Part shown: piece by piece, positions 30,880 to 40,979 of the stretch
How positions within the stretch are numbered: the first letter of the stretch is position 1
Layout of the letters: each line of letters starts with the position of its first letter
Assembly (NCBI GenBank): GCA_019925795.1
Contig: CM034312.1
Location: 87,830,914 to 87,894,913, forward strand
Direction of reading: 5' to 3'
DNA length: 64,000 nucleotides
Origin: Dendrobium chrysotoxum
Taxonomy: Eukaryota; Streptophyta; Magnoliopsida; Asparagales; Orchidaceae
Translations under genes and position numbers: made by a program
Notes under the pieces: generated by a model
The model's input: the letters and a program-made list of their open reading frames with translations, nothing else
What the model was told of the DNA's origin: nothing
Databases searched by the model: none

Positions 30880-31510
30880 TATGCTTGTGGCTGAGTGCAA
30901 GTGAGAAGAATATATTGTGCTTGGTTGAGCGCTGAGAAGAGCTTACTAGAATGAGTTGAGATGAGGCTCTGACATGTTAGTTTTGTTTAGAAGTTGAGAT
31001 TGTGGAGGTCGCTTTTGTGACTGGTTTGAATTGAGCTGTGTGATTTCTTTTGAGGTTTCATGAGTCATCCAGGGTGGGCTGGCTCTTAGTATATATGCCT
31101 GCTTGTAAAAAACTGTATAAATCAAAATTTAATGTTCTTAAAAGAGGTTAGTGTTAGTTCAAAATTGAACTCAGGCAGAGAAGCCCGCGCATTGCGTTTC
31201 AAATTTGGAAGTCGAACAGAGCATTCATTGCTTGGTGTGAAGTGGAACTATTAGCAGCGAGAAAGGTAGGCACTCATAGTTCATTTGTAGAGGCAAAAGC
31301 AGAAAGGTTGATCTTCAAAGCTTGCAGCTGTTGTGGAAGGTCGACGATTTTTTGTACAGGCGGAAATGAATTAAGATAGTCCTAACAGTTCACTGCACAA
31401 TTGGAATTTTTGGACCGTATGCTTTGTTTTATGGGAAAGAAAAGAACTATGGAGAGCTTTGTTTTAAAATTACTAATTATTTGTTCATGTGGCGTTCAAT
31501 TATATGATAA

Positions 31511-31563
<53 letters not shown>

Positions 31564-32510
31564 TTTCTCTCATTCAAAGTAGGGACAATATGGCTTGCGT
31601 TGTTAGCAGATATGATATGCAGACACATATAAGCAAGACACCTTATCATGCCGTTATCTCCACTACCTACAGCAGGGAATCATTTCAACCATATACCTCT
31701 ACCAGAATAGCCACTCAGCCACTCATAGTTCATTTCATCCATGGCCGACAGCCACATTTCTTCATCCCCACAAGCTCCATCAAGCATTGCATCAGCAACT
31801 GATCTTTAGCATTCATGCCCCATTGAAATTCCTGATTTCTAACATTAAGCATCTCGTCAACACTCAACTCATCAGTGACAATCACGCCACATGGAAGCTC
31901 CAAGTTCTCAAAATTTTTACTGTGAAAGGCTTTCTTTCGGGATCACAGACTTGCCCTCTAAAACACATCTCCTCCTCCACCGGAGACATTATTCTCAATC
32001 CCCATTATCAACTATGGCAACTAACTTATCAAAATTTGGCTGCAACATTGTTCTCTACTATTTCACCTTCCATTCTTCCATGTCTTAACCTTACAAACTA
32101 CTCATGAAATTTGGGTCACACTTGAAAAACGGCTCCAACCTACCAATCATTTAAGAGTAATCCAACTCAAGAACGAACTCCACCATAATACCATATTACC
32201 ATGAAGGATCTTACTGTCACTCAATACCTGCCTCAGATTAAGTCACTGGTAGACAACATAGCAGCAGCCGGATCCCATATAGACACTGAGGATATCATCT
32301 TATACATCTTAAACAGCTTGCCTTCAACCTACAATGCCTTTAAGACTGCCATTCGCACCTCCCTCACCCCTATCAACTTAGATGATCCTTATTCTCTTCT
32401 ATGCAGTGAAGAAATAAATATTCAGCATGATCACACCAAGGATGTTAATGTCCCTATAGATTCAAACTATAATATAATGATAAACTATAATATGCTTAGA
32501 TGATCTGGTA
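30880..32510 (+). pseudogene. Copia LTR end and gag (UBN2-type) remnant
   Basis: A TATA-like TGTATAAATC near 31,112 and a leader precede frames at 31,790-32,503. They read LVNTQLISDNHATWKLQVLK, then NPHYQLW, then KDLTVTQYLPQIKSLVDNIA followed by AAGSHIDTEDIILYILNSLP. This follows the Copia gag (UBN2) order L...N...W, P.Y..W..., and the ...YL...K.L.D.LAAAG....D.D...YIL.GLP box. Stops occur at about 32,105 and 32,501 and there is one frame change. No pol follows, so the element is truncated. Confidence 0.65.
31514..31562. repeat. (TA)n microsatellite
   Basis: An uninterrupted TA dinucleotide run of about 24 units lies between the Copia leader and the gag remnant. It should be polymorphic in length. 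Confidence 0.95.
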
Positions 32511-33547
32511 GTTTGTCATTTATGAGGCAATCATTTAAAACTAGATGAGCTGCCAAAAAGTCTGTGAGGGACCATCCTTTTACATTACGTAGGGGAATGG
32601 ATTTTATATCAAACGATAATATAATGATAAACTAAAGAGTAATCTTCTTGATAATGTCATATGAGTGATGATATATTATAATGGATTTACTTTGGAAATA
32701 AGGTTTACTTTATGAGATAACATGTAATGCCTTATCTTATCAAAAAGAGACATCGGATATAAGCAGATCCAACCATAGGGATGGCTGAGGTGGGAAGAAT
32801 CCAAAAAAACCACCCATGTGGCACATCAGTTCAACCGTAACTACCGAGTTGGCTATCCATATGGGCTCAAACTTCCCAAAATATTCATTGTCATTCTATT
32901 GTATTGTCTCCAACTGAAATGGTGGCTAGCCCTATCTTAGGTGGCAAGAATTCAAACCTTGGAGCCTTATTCTCTCTCCAATAAATACCCCTCTTATTTT
33001 ATAAGGGATGGTTGGTTAATTTAGCTCCACATAACACCTCCAAGCCCTACATAGCCGTCTCTATCTCCAAAAAGCATTGATTGAAGGGTTATAAAGGTGT
33101 CCAAGTGGAAAGCCTTAATTGTTAAGATCTTTTTATCCAGGGCTTCTCCAACATTGAGGTCTTCAAGGAAGATCAAGTGGAAGTTTTCGAAAATTCATCA
33201 GATCCAAAATCAATCCAATCCACACATTGGATGGAGGTAATTGTCCAACCATTGGTTTAAAATTCAAATCAAAATAACTTTAATATATTAAGATATGGAA
33301 CCCCCAAATTCCATGGATTAGGTTATTAGGGTACCAAGAAGCTCTGCCTAAAATTTCATGAAATTTCATTGAGTAGATATAAAGTTATAAGCAAATTTCC
33401 ATTCAGTTCATTTTTGAATAGCTAAAATCTAGAAGATCGGGGCCATACAATCACACGTGTAGTTTGATCAAATAACTTATATAGTCAATCAGGCGATTAT
33501 ATATGTTTAATGGAATGCACAAAATATGGATGATCCATCCACCTTGT
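32511..33547. other. Unassigned repeat-like DNA
   Basis: I see no domain, tandem array or RNA gene. The composition resembles LTR DNA, but no partner copy is present in the window. Confidence 0.35.
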
Positions 33548-33550
33548 TTA

Positions 33551-33679
33551 GGCTTCGTTTGGGATAACTTTTTTATTGTTTTCTAAAACAGTTTTTTAGT
33601 ACAAAAAAATTCTAATTAGAAAAATTTATACTAGAAAATAATTTTAGGAAGTAGTACGAAAACTGTCCCAAATGAAGCC
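33551..33679. mobile_element. Tourist-like MITE (PIF/Harbinger type), TSD TTA
   Basis: The 129-bp unit begins GGCTTCGTTTGGGATAACTT and ends with the inverted form, GGCTTCATTTGGGACAGTTT when read from the other side. It is flanked by TTA at 33,548-33,550 and at 33,680-33,682. Terminal inverted repeats beginning GGC.T.GTTTGG with a TTA duplication are the hallmark of Tourist elements. There is no coding capacity. Confidence 0.85.
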
Positions 33680-34099
33680 TTAATCAGAGCGATCATACTC
33701 AAAAAGTGGGAGATTCGGTGGTGTCAAACACATGCCTCATGCTTAAGTTATTAACCGCCACCATTGAGTGGTGGCCAATCACACGCTGATGTATGTATGT
33801 AGTCCAAGGATGCACTATCGACGAGATCGTGGTACCAGTTGAAATTTGTTCTTAATGTTTTATTTAATTAATTAAATGACAAAAACTTCCAAATTTCCCA
33901 GTAAATTGAATTCTTAACAATAAAATGCACGTAATACCTTTATGGAACCAAAATATGTAGAGCTTCAATTTAAAAATAAAATCAAGGCAATTTGATTAAT
34001 AAATAAGGTTTAATTTGCATTTGTGTGATATATTTTTTGGCAAATTATCCTTTATTATCCATCTAATTGATCTCAAACTTGGCTAGGTTAATCATGGGT

Positions 34100-35120
34100 T
34101 GTTGCGGGCTAGAATATACACGGCGATAGAGTTTAATAATTCTTTGTCTTAGCTTTGTATGGATATTCAGCACACAAACAGAAGAATGAAAGAACACCAA
34201 GATTTTTACGTGAAAAATCCTGAAAAAGGGAAAAACCACGGGGCCACGCCCAGTTGAAAGAGTTCCACTGGTGTTGTTTGAAATACAGGAGGATGATTCT
34301 TCCTTCAAATTCAGGACGATCAGATTACAATGAGTATTGAAAGTCAGTTACAAGGCCGAGAAGAGTTCCGACGTCACTCAGGTGTCCGGCAGAATTCCGG
34401 TGTCACTTAGAAGTTGGGCAGAATTTCGACGTTACTCGGGCGTCGGTCAGAGCTCCGGCGTCCCTCGGGCACTAGCGGTGTTCCGGCGATGTTCCGGCGG
34501 AGTTTCAGTGGTGTTTCAATGGAGTTTCGGCGGTGTTCTGGTGGTGGTCGAGGAGGAGTTATTCCCTCATACACTTCTTTTCTCTTCTTCTCTTCTTGGC
34601 TTCTCTTGCTTGGCTTCTTGGCTTAGGTCCCCTCTTAAGAGAAATGAAGGGCTATTTATAGTTTTTTGTGGATGGCATGGCTCGTAAATAAAGGGAAGAT
34701 CAAAGGTACATTGGGAGTGATTTGAATGGACGGCCGATGTTGAATCCCTTGATCGTGGACCGTTCATCAGGAATCTGAAGGTCATAATGATATCAGAATT
34801 CAGCGATCTTGAGCTCGTTGGATTCATCTCGTCGAGCCGCTCGATTCGACTATAAGCATGTCATGTTTGGAAATTGTTTGGTCATCCGAATTATGGATTA
34901 AACCCTCCAAATGTTCTTTGGGTCTTTGATTTGGACTCATTTGGGCTCGGATTGAGTTGAATTTGGTATCGTTGGGTTCATATTTATGAGACGTTTAGTT
35001 CGACTATAAGTTTGCTGAAATCGGAGTTCAGATGGTATTCGAATTAATTTTTAAAGTTTCCAACTTAATTTTTGCTTCGAGATTCGTGCCCGATCAAGAT
35101 AATTTTTCGATGATATATCA
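34100..35120 (-). repeat. 3' LTR of the Tat-like element
   Basis: This LTR is 1,021 bp, begins TGTTGCGGGCTAG and ends GATGATATATCA on the plus strand. It is highly similar to 39,977-40,974, with a few extra bases near 34,565. Next to it the plus strand reads GTTGCCCCCCTATTTTC, which on the element strand is a polypurine-like GAAAATAGGGGGG before the LTR. Confidence 0.88.
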
Positions 35121-35403
35121 GTTGCCCCCCTATTTTCAGACGTCGAAGCTCCAGAAGTCTGAAAATACTTGTTCCGACATTTTACATTGGCCGAATTATA
35201 AAAAATTGCGTTTCGAAAATTAAATGTTTGCTCGAACTTGATCATAAAGGCCCCGTTGAGCTCCGAAAGTGTCAAAATTGAGTCCGAAATGTCGAAAAAC
35301 ATGTTCGGGGACCCCAAAACGTCCAATTTGGACTGTCAGGCCAAAAATTGGAGCCCGAAAATGCGTAGGCTGCCGAACCGGCCACCGACGGAGGCCCGCG
35401 CGG

Positions 35404-35441
35404 GCAAGGGGCGCGCCCCTTGGGCGCGCGGCAAGCGGTTG

Positions 35442-35515
<74 letters not shown>
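35404..35515. repeat. GC palindrome and (TA)36 microsatellite
   Basis: The perfect 18-bp palindrome CAAGGGGCGCGCCCCTTG at 35,405-35,422 is followed by a TA run from 35,444 to 35,515. They lie between the LTR and the TATA box of the antisense ORF. Repetitive Tyr-Ile frames on both strands arise from the TA run. Confidence 0.9.
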
Positions 35516-35518
<3 letters not shown>

Positions 35519-35703
35519 TGGTGGGGCCCACAATTTTTTTAATAATTCTGAAATAGTGTTTTTCACCCCAAAAAAATATGAAAAAATTCAGAAAAAATGT
35601 AGAAAATTTTGAAAAAGCTTCTAGAAGCCTCCTCCCTCCAAATTTCAAATAATTTCCCCCTCTTTTTTTAGTTTTTCCCCCTCGTTTACTCTCCTTTTCA
35701 CCC

Positions 35704-35711
35704 TATAAATA
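35704..35711 (+). promoter_or_regulatory. TATA box of the antisense ORF
   Basis: TATAAATA in CCCTATAAATACCCC lies about 260 bp before the ORF start, on the strand opposite to the retrotransposon transcript. A start site about 30 bp downstream would give a 5' leader of some 230 bases. Confidence 0.6.
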
Positions 35712-35970
35712 CCCCCCTTGGGTAAGGGAAAAAATGCACCACTTCTTCCTCTCCCTCTGGCTTTTGGCATTTTGAGACCTTCCACCGTTTTTGAGTAGGT
35801 GACTTTCCCTACTTGACTCGGCGCCCCTCCCTTTGCGTAGAAGTTAGAGGCTTCTCCTCTACCTCCCTTCGTTTCCTCTATTTTTCTTCCTACTTTAGAG
35901 GCTTTTCGCAGTCTTTTATAGGTGATTTTCCCTACTTAGATTTGCGCCCCTCTTTAGTAAGGGAAGCAAA

Positions 35971-37459
35971 ATGGGTGATCCTACATCCTCTAAAAATCCT
36001 TCGGAAGATCATCCTGTGCAACGATTTGAAGTTTCAAAGATGATTCAAAAGGCGCCGAAGGCAGACGATGTGATTTCCACCATCACTGAGGACTCTTTCA
36101 TCTCGTTTAGGAAAAAGTTTCATATTTCTAATGATTTGGTGATGAAGGTGCCGGCCAGATCTGATCGTGCCTGCTTCCCTCCCCTGGGATATGTGATGGT
36201 GTACGAATTTAGTTTGCAAGCGGAGCTGCAGTTTCCTCCTGCTTCTGAACTGATCGATATTCTGACGATCTGTGGGGTATGTTTATCTCAATTTTCCTAC
36301 AGAGTCATGTCGATCGTGATGGGCATGATCATATTTTTTAGAGACTGTGGAGTGGTACATTCCTCAGAGTACCTCTCTCGGATAGGGCGTCCCTTTAGCG
36401 ACGCACAGGGACGCATTTCTTTTAGATCCAAGTGGTTGGATATCCGTACTCGAGACCCATCGAAAGGTTGGATCAGTAATTTTTTTTATGTGTGGAATGA
36501 TTGAAATCTTCAGGAGAAATGGGGGAAGTTAAAAGAGTTATCCATCCCCCTTCATATTGGAGCAGAAGATTTGTTGAGGATACTCAAGCTCCCTGATTTA
36601 GATGCTTTACACTACGAGGTGCATTACTTGAGTAGATACATAGATGAAGAGTATTTATTTAAGGTTGGATTATCTACTCAAACAGGGAGGTCACATGCAC
36701 AAATGTTGGTGAGTTCTCCTTTACTTCTTCCTCTTTTTATATATTTCTTTTTTTAAGGAATATATTTCTAATATACTCTCATTTTAAATGCTTCAGTTAG
36801 AGCAGCATTTTGATTTCAAGCTCGAGATTACCAAGACTTTGAATGACTGGATCAATGAGTTTGTGAAGGTTAAATACCTTCAGGGAGAGTACAAGAAGAA
36901 ATATGACAGCAAAGTGAAGGAGATGAAGGTGGTGGAGGATCAGCTTGCGAGGTGTAGAGCAGAGTTGACCAATAAGTTCACTTTAGCCTCTTCTTAGAAT
37001 GAATGGATGGATCATTTGCATATAGAGTTGGTGGAGGCACAAGCGACGATCAAGCAACAGGAAAAGAATCAAAAAATCCTTGAGGTTGAGAATAAGAGGC
37101 TCCAGAGTGTGCTATCTGAGAAGGATGCCCAGCAGTTGCCGTCTACAGTCATTAAAGAGTTCAAGAAGTCTTATGCCTTCAAGATAATCATTGAGGACCA
37201 CATCTAGGAAGCTCGCAATCATATTTATGATGTGGAGGTGAAGGCCTTGAAGGCAGAGTGCACAGAGGATGGCTTCATCATGGGTTTTATGAAGGGCGTA
37301 CGTGTAGTACATCGCAAGACTGGAGCGAAGATCGAGGGGTTGACTCCTAGCCAGGCTTCTGGTGATGCTTCTTCAGACTCTGGTGGTGAAGAGCTAGAGA
37401 GTGAGTTGCAGCAGGCTTTTGCCTTGGAGGAAGACGAGGATGATATTGAGATTTTGTAG
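35971..37459 (+). pseudogene. Spliced antisense ORF of the Tat element (putative gypsy-type transposon protein)
   Basis: Exon 1 is 35,971-36,708, the intron 36,709-36,796 (GTGAGT...TTCAG) and exon 2 36,797-37,459, about 466 codons in all. The N-terminal half, with FRKKFHISNDLVMKVPARSD and FPPASELIDILTICGVCLSQ, resembles the plant 'putative gypsy type transposon' domain (PF04195-like) seen in extra ORFs of Tat elements. A long heptad-like coiled coil follows (about residues 260-360), then an acidic tail, EELESELQQAF and LEEDEDDIEIL. Three in-frame stops (36,502 TGA, 36,995 TAG, 37,205 TAG) each look like single transitions from Trp or Gln codons. The frame is otherwise open, so decay is recent. 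Its function is not known; no catalytic motif is seen. Confidence 0.7.
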
Positions 37460-37663
37460 GATGACTTTGATGTTGTTTTGTATAACTTTGCTTTCTTTCT
37501 AGTGATTGTATGTGTGTTAGATGTTAATGTTTCCATTTGATGTACTTGATGTTCAGTGATATATATAAAGAAATTATTGGCTTTTCTCACATGAATTTTA
37601 TTTCCGTAAGAAATATTTTGGTGGCCTTTTTTTGACTTAAGAGATATCCTCCTTGGATATTTT

Positions 37664-38050
37664 GACCTATCCGAGGTTGTTAATCAAAGCATTTGCTTGA
37701 AGATTTTAACATGTATGGAAGAGGTCGGATCAGATCCCCCTGGGATTGATCGTCTAGTGATTTGAGATATTAGACATCCTCCTAGGATGTTTGACCTATC
37801 TGAGGTTGTATGTCAGAGCGTTGCTCGATAACGTTAACCTATATAGAAGAGGTCGAAAGAATCCACTCAGGATGTAAGACCTATCTGAGGTTGTATGTCA
37901 GAGCCCTGCTCGATGACGTTAACCTATATGGAAGAGGTTGAAAGAATCCATTAAGGATGTAGGACCTATCCGAGGTTGTATGTCAGAGCCCTGCTCGATG
38001 CGTTAACATGTGTGGAAGAGGTCAGTTCGAAGCCCCCTGGGATTGATCAT
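37664..38050. repeat. 85-bp tandem repeat, four units
   Basis: Units begin GACCTATCYGAGGTTGT at 37,664, 37,793, 37,878 and 37,963. The last three are spaced exactly 85 bp apart; the first is 129 bp because it carries an extra segment. The extra segment CCCCCTGGGATTGAT of unit 1 returns in unit 4. The array lies just past the 3' end of the antisense ORF, where Tat elements are known to grow satellites. Confidence 0.9.
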
Positions 38051-38374
38051 CCAGTGATTGAGACACAATAAAAATTACATATTTCTTGAATCAAGGATAA
38101 AGAGACTATATTTGTCAGTAGTTTTTTATTGTCATCATTTTTAATCCTTTCTAAAAAAGCAGACAATATTAAATATAATGCACAACGCATCACTATATTA
38201 TGTAGGATAATATAACATCTTCCTAATACAACCTAGGGATACCATGTTAAATACATAAGAAATACGTATAGGGACAACACAATATTTGACTTGGGAAGAA
38301 AATATCAAAGCAACACCCTGCTTATAAAATGAAATAAGACGTATACTAACACAAATACATATACTGTGTGATCA

Positions 38375-39589
38375 TTTGATCTCACCAACTATTTGAATGT
38401 TATTCAATGATTGTCTTTGTTGTTGTTGATTTTGCCCCCCAGCATCATCCTGAGTAGGTGGGCTTTTGATGAATTATCGAAGATATCCTTGCCGGATCAG
38501 CCTCTCAATCTCATCCTTGAGTTATTTGCAAGCTTCAGTAGTGTGTCCGCAACTACGGTGGAAATGTCAGTATTGATCTTGATTTCCTATGTTCAGTTTC
38601 AAAGGATTTGGCCACTTAATATTTTCTTGATCTTGAATGGCCATCAACACATTTGCTTGAGGAGCATTCAGTGGTGTATATTCCTCTTCTTGCCAAAATT
38701 CATGTCGCGGTACTGAGGGTCTAGGAGAGAAGTTTTTCTTTCATTGCGAGAATGAGTCATCCATTGTAGGGACATTTTTGCGCATTCCAGAGGGTTGCTC
38801 AAATTGCTTCCTATGGGCATTAATAGCTTCATCTGCTGATATTTGTGCCTCTACATGATAGATCAGATCGGCATATGAATGAACAGTGTTGCGCATAAGT
38901 GTCGAATAGAAGGGACCAGGACGAAGGCCTCCAAGGAAGACCCCTCGGAGCAGTTCTGGGTCAACTCCCAAAATTTGTCGAGCCTCGATCGAAAACCGTT
39001 GAAAATATTCTTTTAATGTTTCTCCCTCATTCTGACGGATCCCAGAGATGTGGGAAGAATCTTTAGTAATTCTTCGATTGGCTACGAACTACTCAACGAA
39101 GATTTTGGCCAATTTGATGAATGAGGGGATCGTTCAAGACTGGAGTGAATAAAACCACGTCTGAGCCTGTCCTTTAAGAGTGGCAGGAAAAACCTGGCAA
39201 AGGAGTGCGTCTGAGGCTCGTTGAATATGCATGATGGTCCTGTAATGGTCGATGTGTTCGTACAGGTCGGATGTCCCATTGTAGGACTCGATGCTTGGTA
39301 GCTTAAAGCCAGCAGGAATAGGAAGCTGAAGAATGGCCTCAGTTAAAGGTGATGACTCTTGAAAGCTCCGCTATCGAAGAGTTTGTCTTGCACCTCCCGT
39401 AGGGAACTCTTCTTGAACTAATCTTCGTAGTTTATGTCGTAGGACGTTACGAGGGAGTCCAACAATGTGTGGTGGGGCTAAGTCCTCGGGGACGTCCGGA
39501 GGAATGCGAGGTTGTTGACCTGTGCGTGAAGGATGGGTAGAACTTGCCGTGTCGGCAAGTTCATTGTCTTGGCATGACAGAGGATGCAT
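38375..39589 (-). pseudogene. Gypsy gag of the Tat-like element
   Basis: One minus-strand frame runs through with a handful of stops. It reads FKLPSIESYNGTSDLYEHID, then FPATLKGQAQTWFYSLQ, then NEGETLKEYFQRFSIEARQI, then VFLGGLRPGPFYSTL, then HRSCGHTTEACKQLKDEIER followed by LIRQGYLR. This is the Retrotrans_gag fold followed by the CX..H..HTTE.C zinc-binding segment of Tat/Athila-type gag. Stops at about 39,372, 39,142, 39,089, 38,738 and in the zinc-finger part are TAG, TAA or TGA at expected Gln, Arg or Trp sites. The frame ends near 38,375 with no protease after it. Confidence 0.8.
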
Positions 39590-39960
39590 CCTTGGCGGGG
39601 GGGAGAGGAATCTCTACATGAAGATATTCTGGTGGAACCTCTCTGACTCATGGTGGATCTCGAGGAAGAAGAATCTCCTCTTGGGGTACTAGTATCGGCT
39701 GTCGAGTCTCTCGCAGAAGTTGAAGGATTTCATCCTGAGATTCCTCCATCTTTCGGATGCGATCTTTCAAGGAAGGTCCTGAAGTTCCTTCCCCAGCTGC
39801 ATTTTGCCCCCCAGGATAACAAGAGCTAGATACTTAGCATCCATGATTTATAGACTGATTCCTGGACTGGTGTGAGTTAGAGCAGGAGGCTCCCAGGATA
39901 CGATTGCTACGCCTATTGGTCATTGCAGTAGTGTTTCAGGATAGTGGGACTGACTTTCTC

Positions 39961-39973
39961 ACAGACGGCGCCA
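39961..39973 (-). other. Primer-binding site, Tat/Athila type
   Basis: On the minus strand TGGCGCCGTCTGT follows the LTR end TAACA after a three-base spacer (ATT). This is the primer-binding form commonly found in Tat/Athila Gypsy elements. It fixes the orientation of the element as minus. Confidence 0.85.
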
Positions 39974-39976
39974 AAT

Positions 39977-40974
39977 TGTTACGGGCTAGAATATACGCGG
40001 TAATAGAGTTTAATAATTCTTCGTCTTAGCTTTATACAGATATTCAGCACACAAACAGATGAATGAAAGAACACCAGGATTTTTACGTGGAAAACCCTCA
40101 AAAAGGGAAAAACCACGGGGCCACGCCCAGTTGAAAGAGTTCCATTAGTATTGTTTGAAATACATGAGGCTGATTCATCCTTCAAATTCAGGACGATCAG
40201 ATTACAATGAGTATTGAAAGTCAGTTACAAGGCCGAGAAGAGTTCCGACGTCACTCGGGTGTCCGGCAGAATTCCGGCGTCACTTGGAAGTTGGGCAGAA
40301 TTTTGACGTTACTCAGGCGTCGGGCAGAGCTCAGGCGTCCCTCGGGCGCCCGGCGGTGTTCCGACGATGTTCCGACGGAGTTTCGGTGGTGTTCCGGTGG
40401 TGTTCTAGCGGTGGTCGTGGAGGAGTTATTCACTCCTACACTTCTCTTCTTGGCTTCTCTTGCTTGGCTTCTTGGCTTAGGTCCCCTCTTAAGAGAAATG
40501 AGGGGCTATTTATATTTTTTTGTGGATGGCATGGCTCGTAAATAAAGGGAAGACCAAGGGTACATTGGGAGTGATTTGAATGAACGGTCGATGTTGAATC
40601 CCTTGATCGTGGACCGTTCATCAGACATCTGAAGGTCATAATGATATCAGAATTTGACGATCTTAGGCTCGTGGGATTTGTCTCATCGAGCCGCTCGATT
40701 TGACTATAAGCATGTCATGTTTGGAAATTGTTTGGTCATCCGAATTATGGATTAAACCCTCCAAATGTGCTTTGGGTCTTTGATTTGGACTCATTTGGGC
40801 TCAGATTGAGTTGAATTTGGTATCGTTGGGTTCGTATTTCCGAGACGTTCAGTTCGACTATAAGTTTGCTGAAATCAGAGTTCGGATGGTCTTCGAATTA
40901 ATTTTTGAAGTTTCCAACTTGGTTTTTGCTTCGAGATTCGTGCCCGATCAAGATAATTTTTCGATGATATATCA
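39977..40974 (-). repeat. 5' LTR of the Tat-like element
   Basis: This LTR is 998 bp, from TGTTACGGGCTAG to GATGATATATCA on the plus strand. It carries a series of short GTCACTCGGGTGTCCGGC-like phrases and matches the left LTR over its length. On the element strand it directly precedes the primer-binding site. Confidence 0.88.
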
Positions 40975-40979
40975 TGGGT

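Larger units (their letters stand above)
34100..40974 (-). mobile_element. Tat-like Ty3/Gypsy retrotransposon, complete ends, pol missing
   Basis: Both LTRs are present and are flanked by the 5-bp duplication TGGGT (34,095-34,099 and 40,975-40,979). The primer-binding site TGGCGCCGTCTGT lies next to the right LTR on the minus strand, so transcription would run from right to left. In order on that strand come the PBS, a gag frame, an 85-bp tandem array, and then a spliced ORF on the opposite strand before the 3' LTR. No protease, RT, RNase H or integrase is found in the 6.9 kb. Extra antisense ORFs and hypervariable tandem repeats are known in the Tat lineage. Loss of pol makes it a TR-GAG-like derivative that would need help in trans. 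Confidence 0.85.

Noticed and set aside
35220..35648. Open frames on both strands with long Tyr-Ile runs
   Set aside because: They arise from the (TA)n microsatellite and its GC-rich flank, and neither strand shows a domain.
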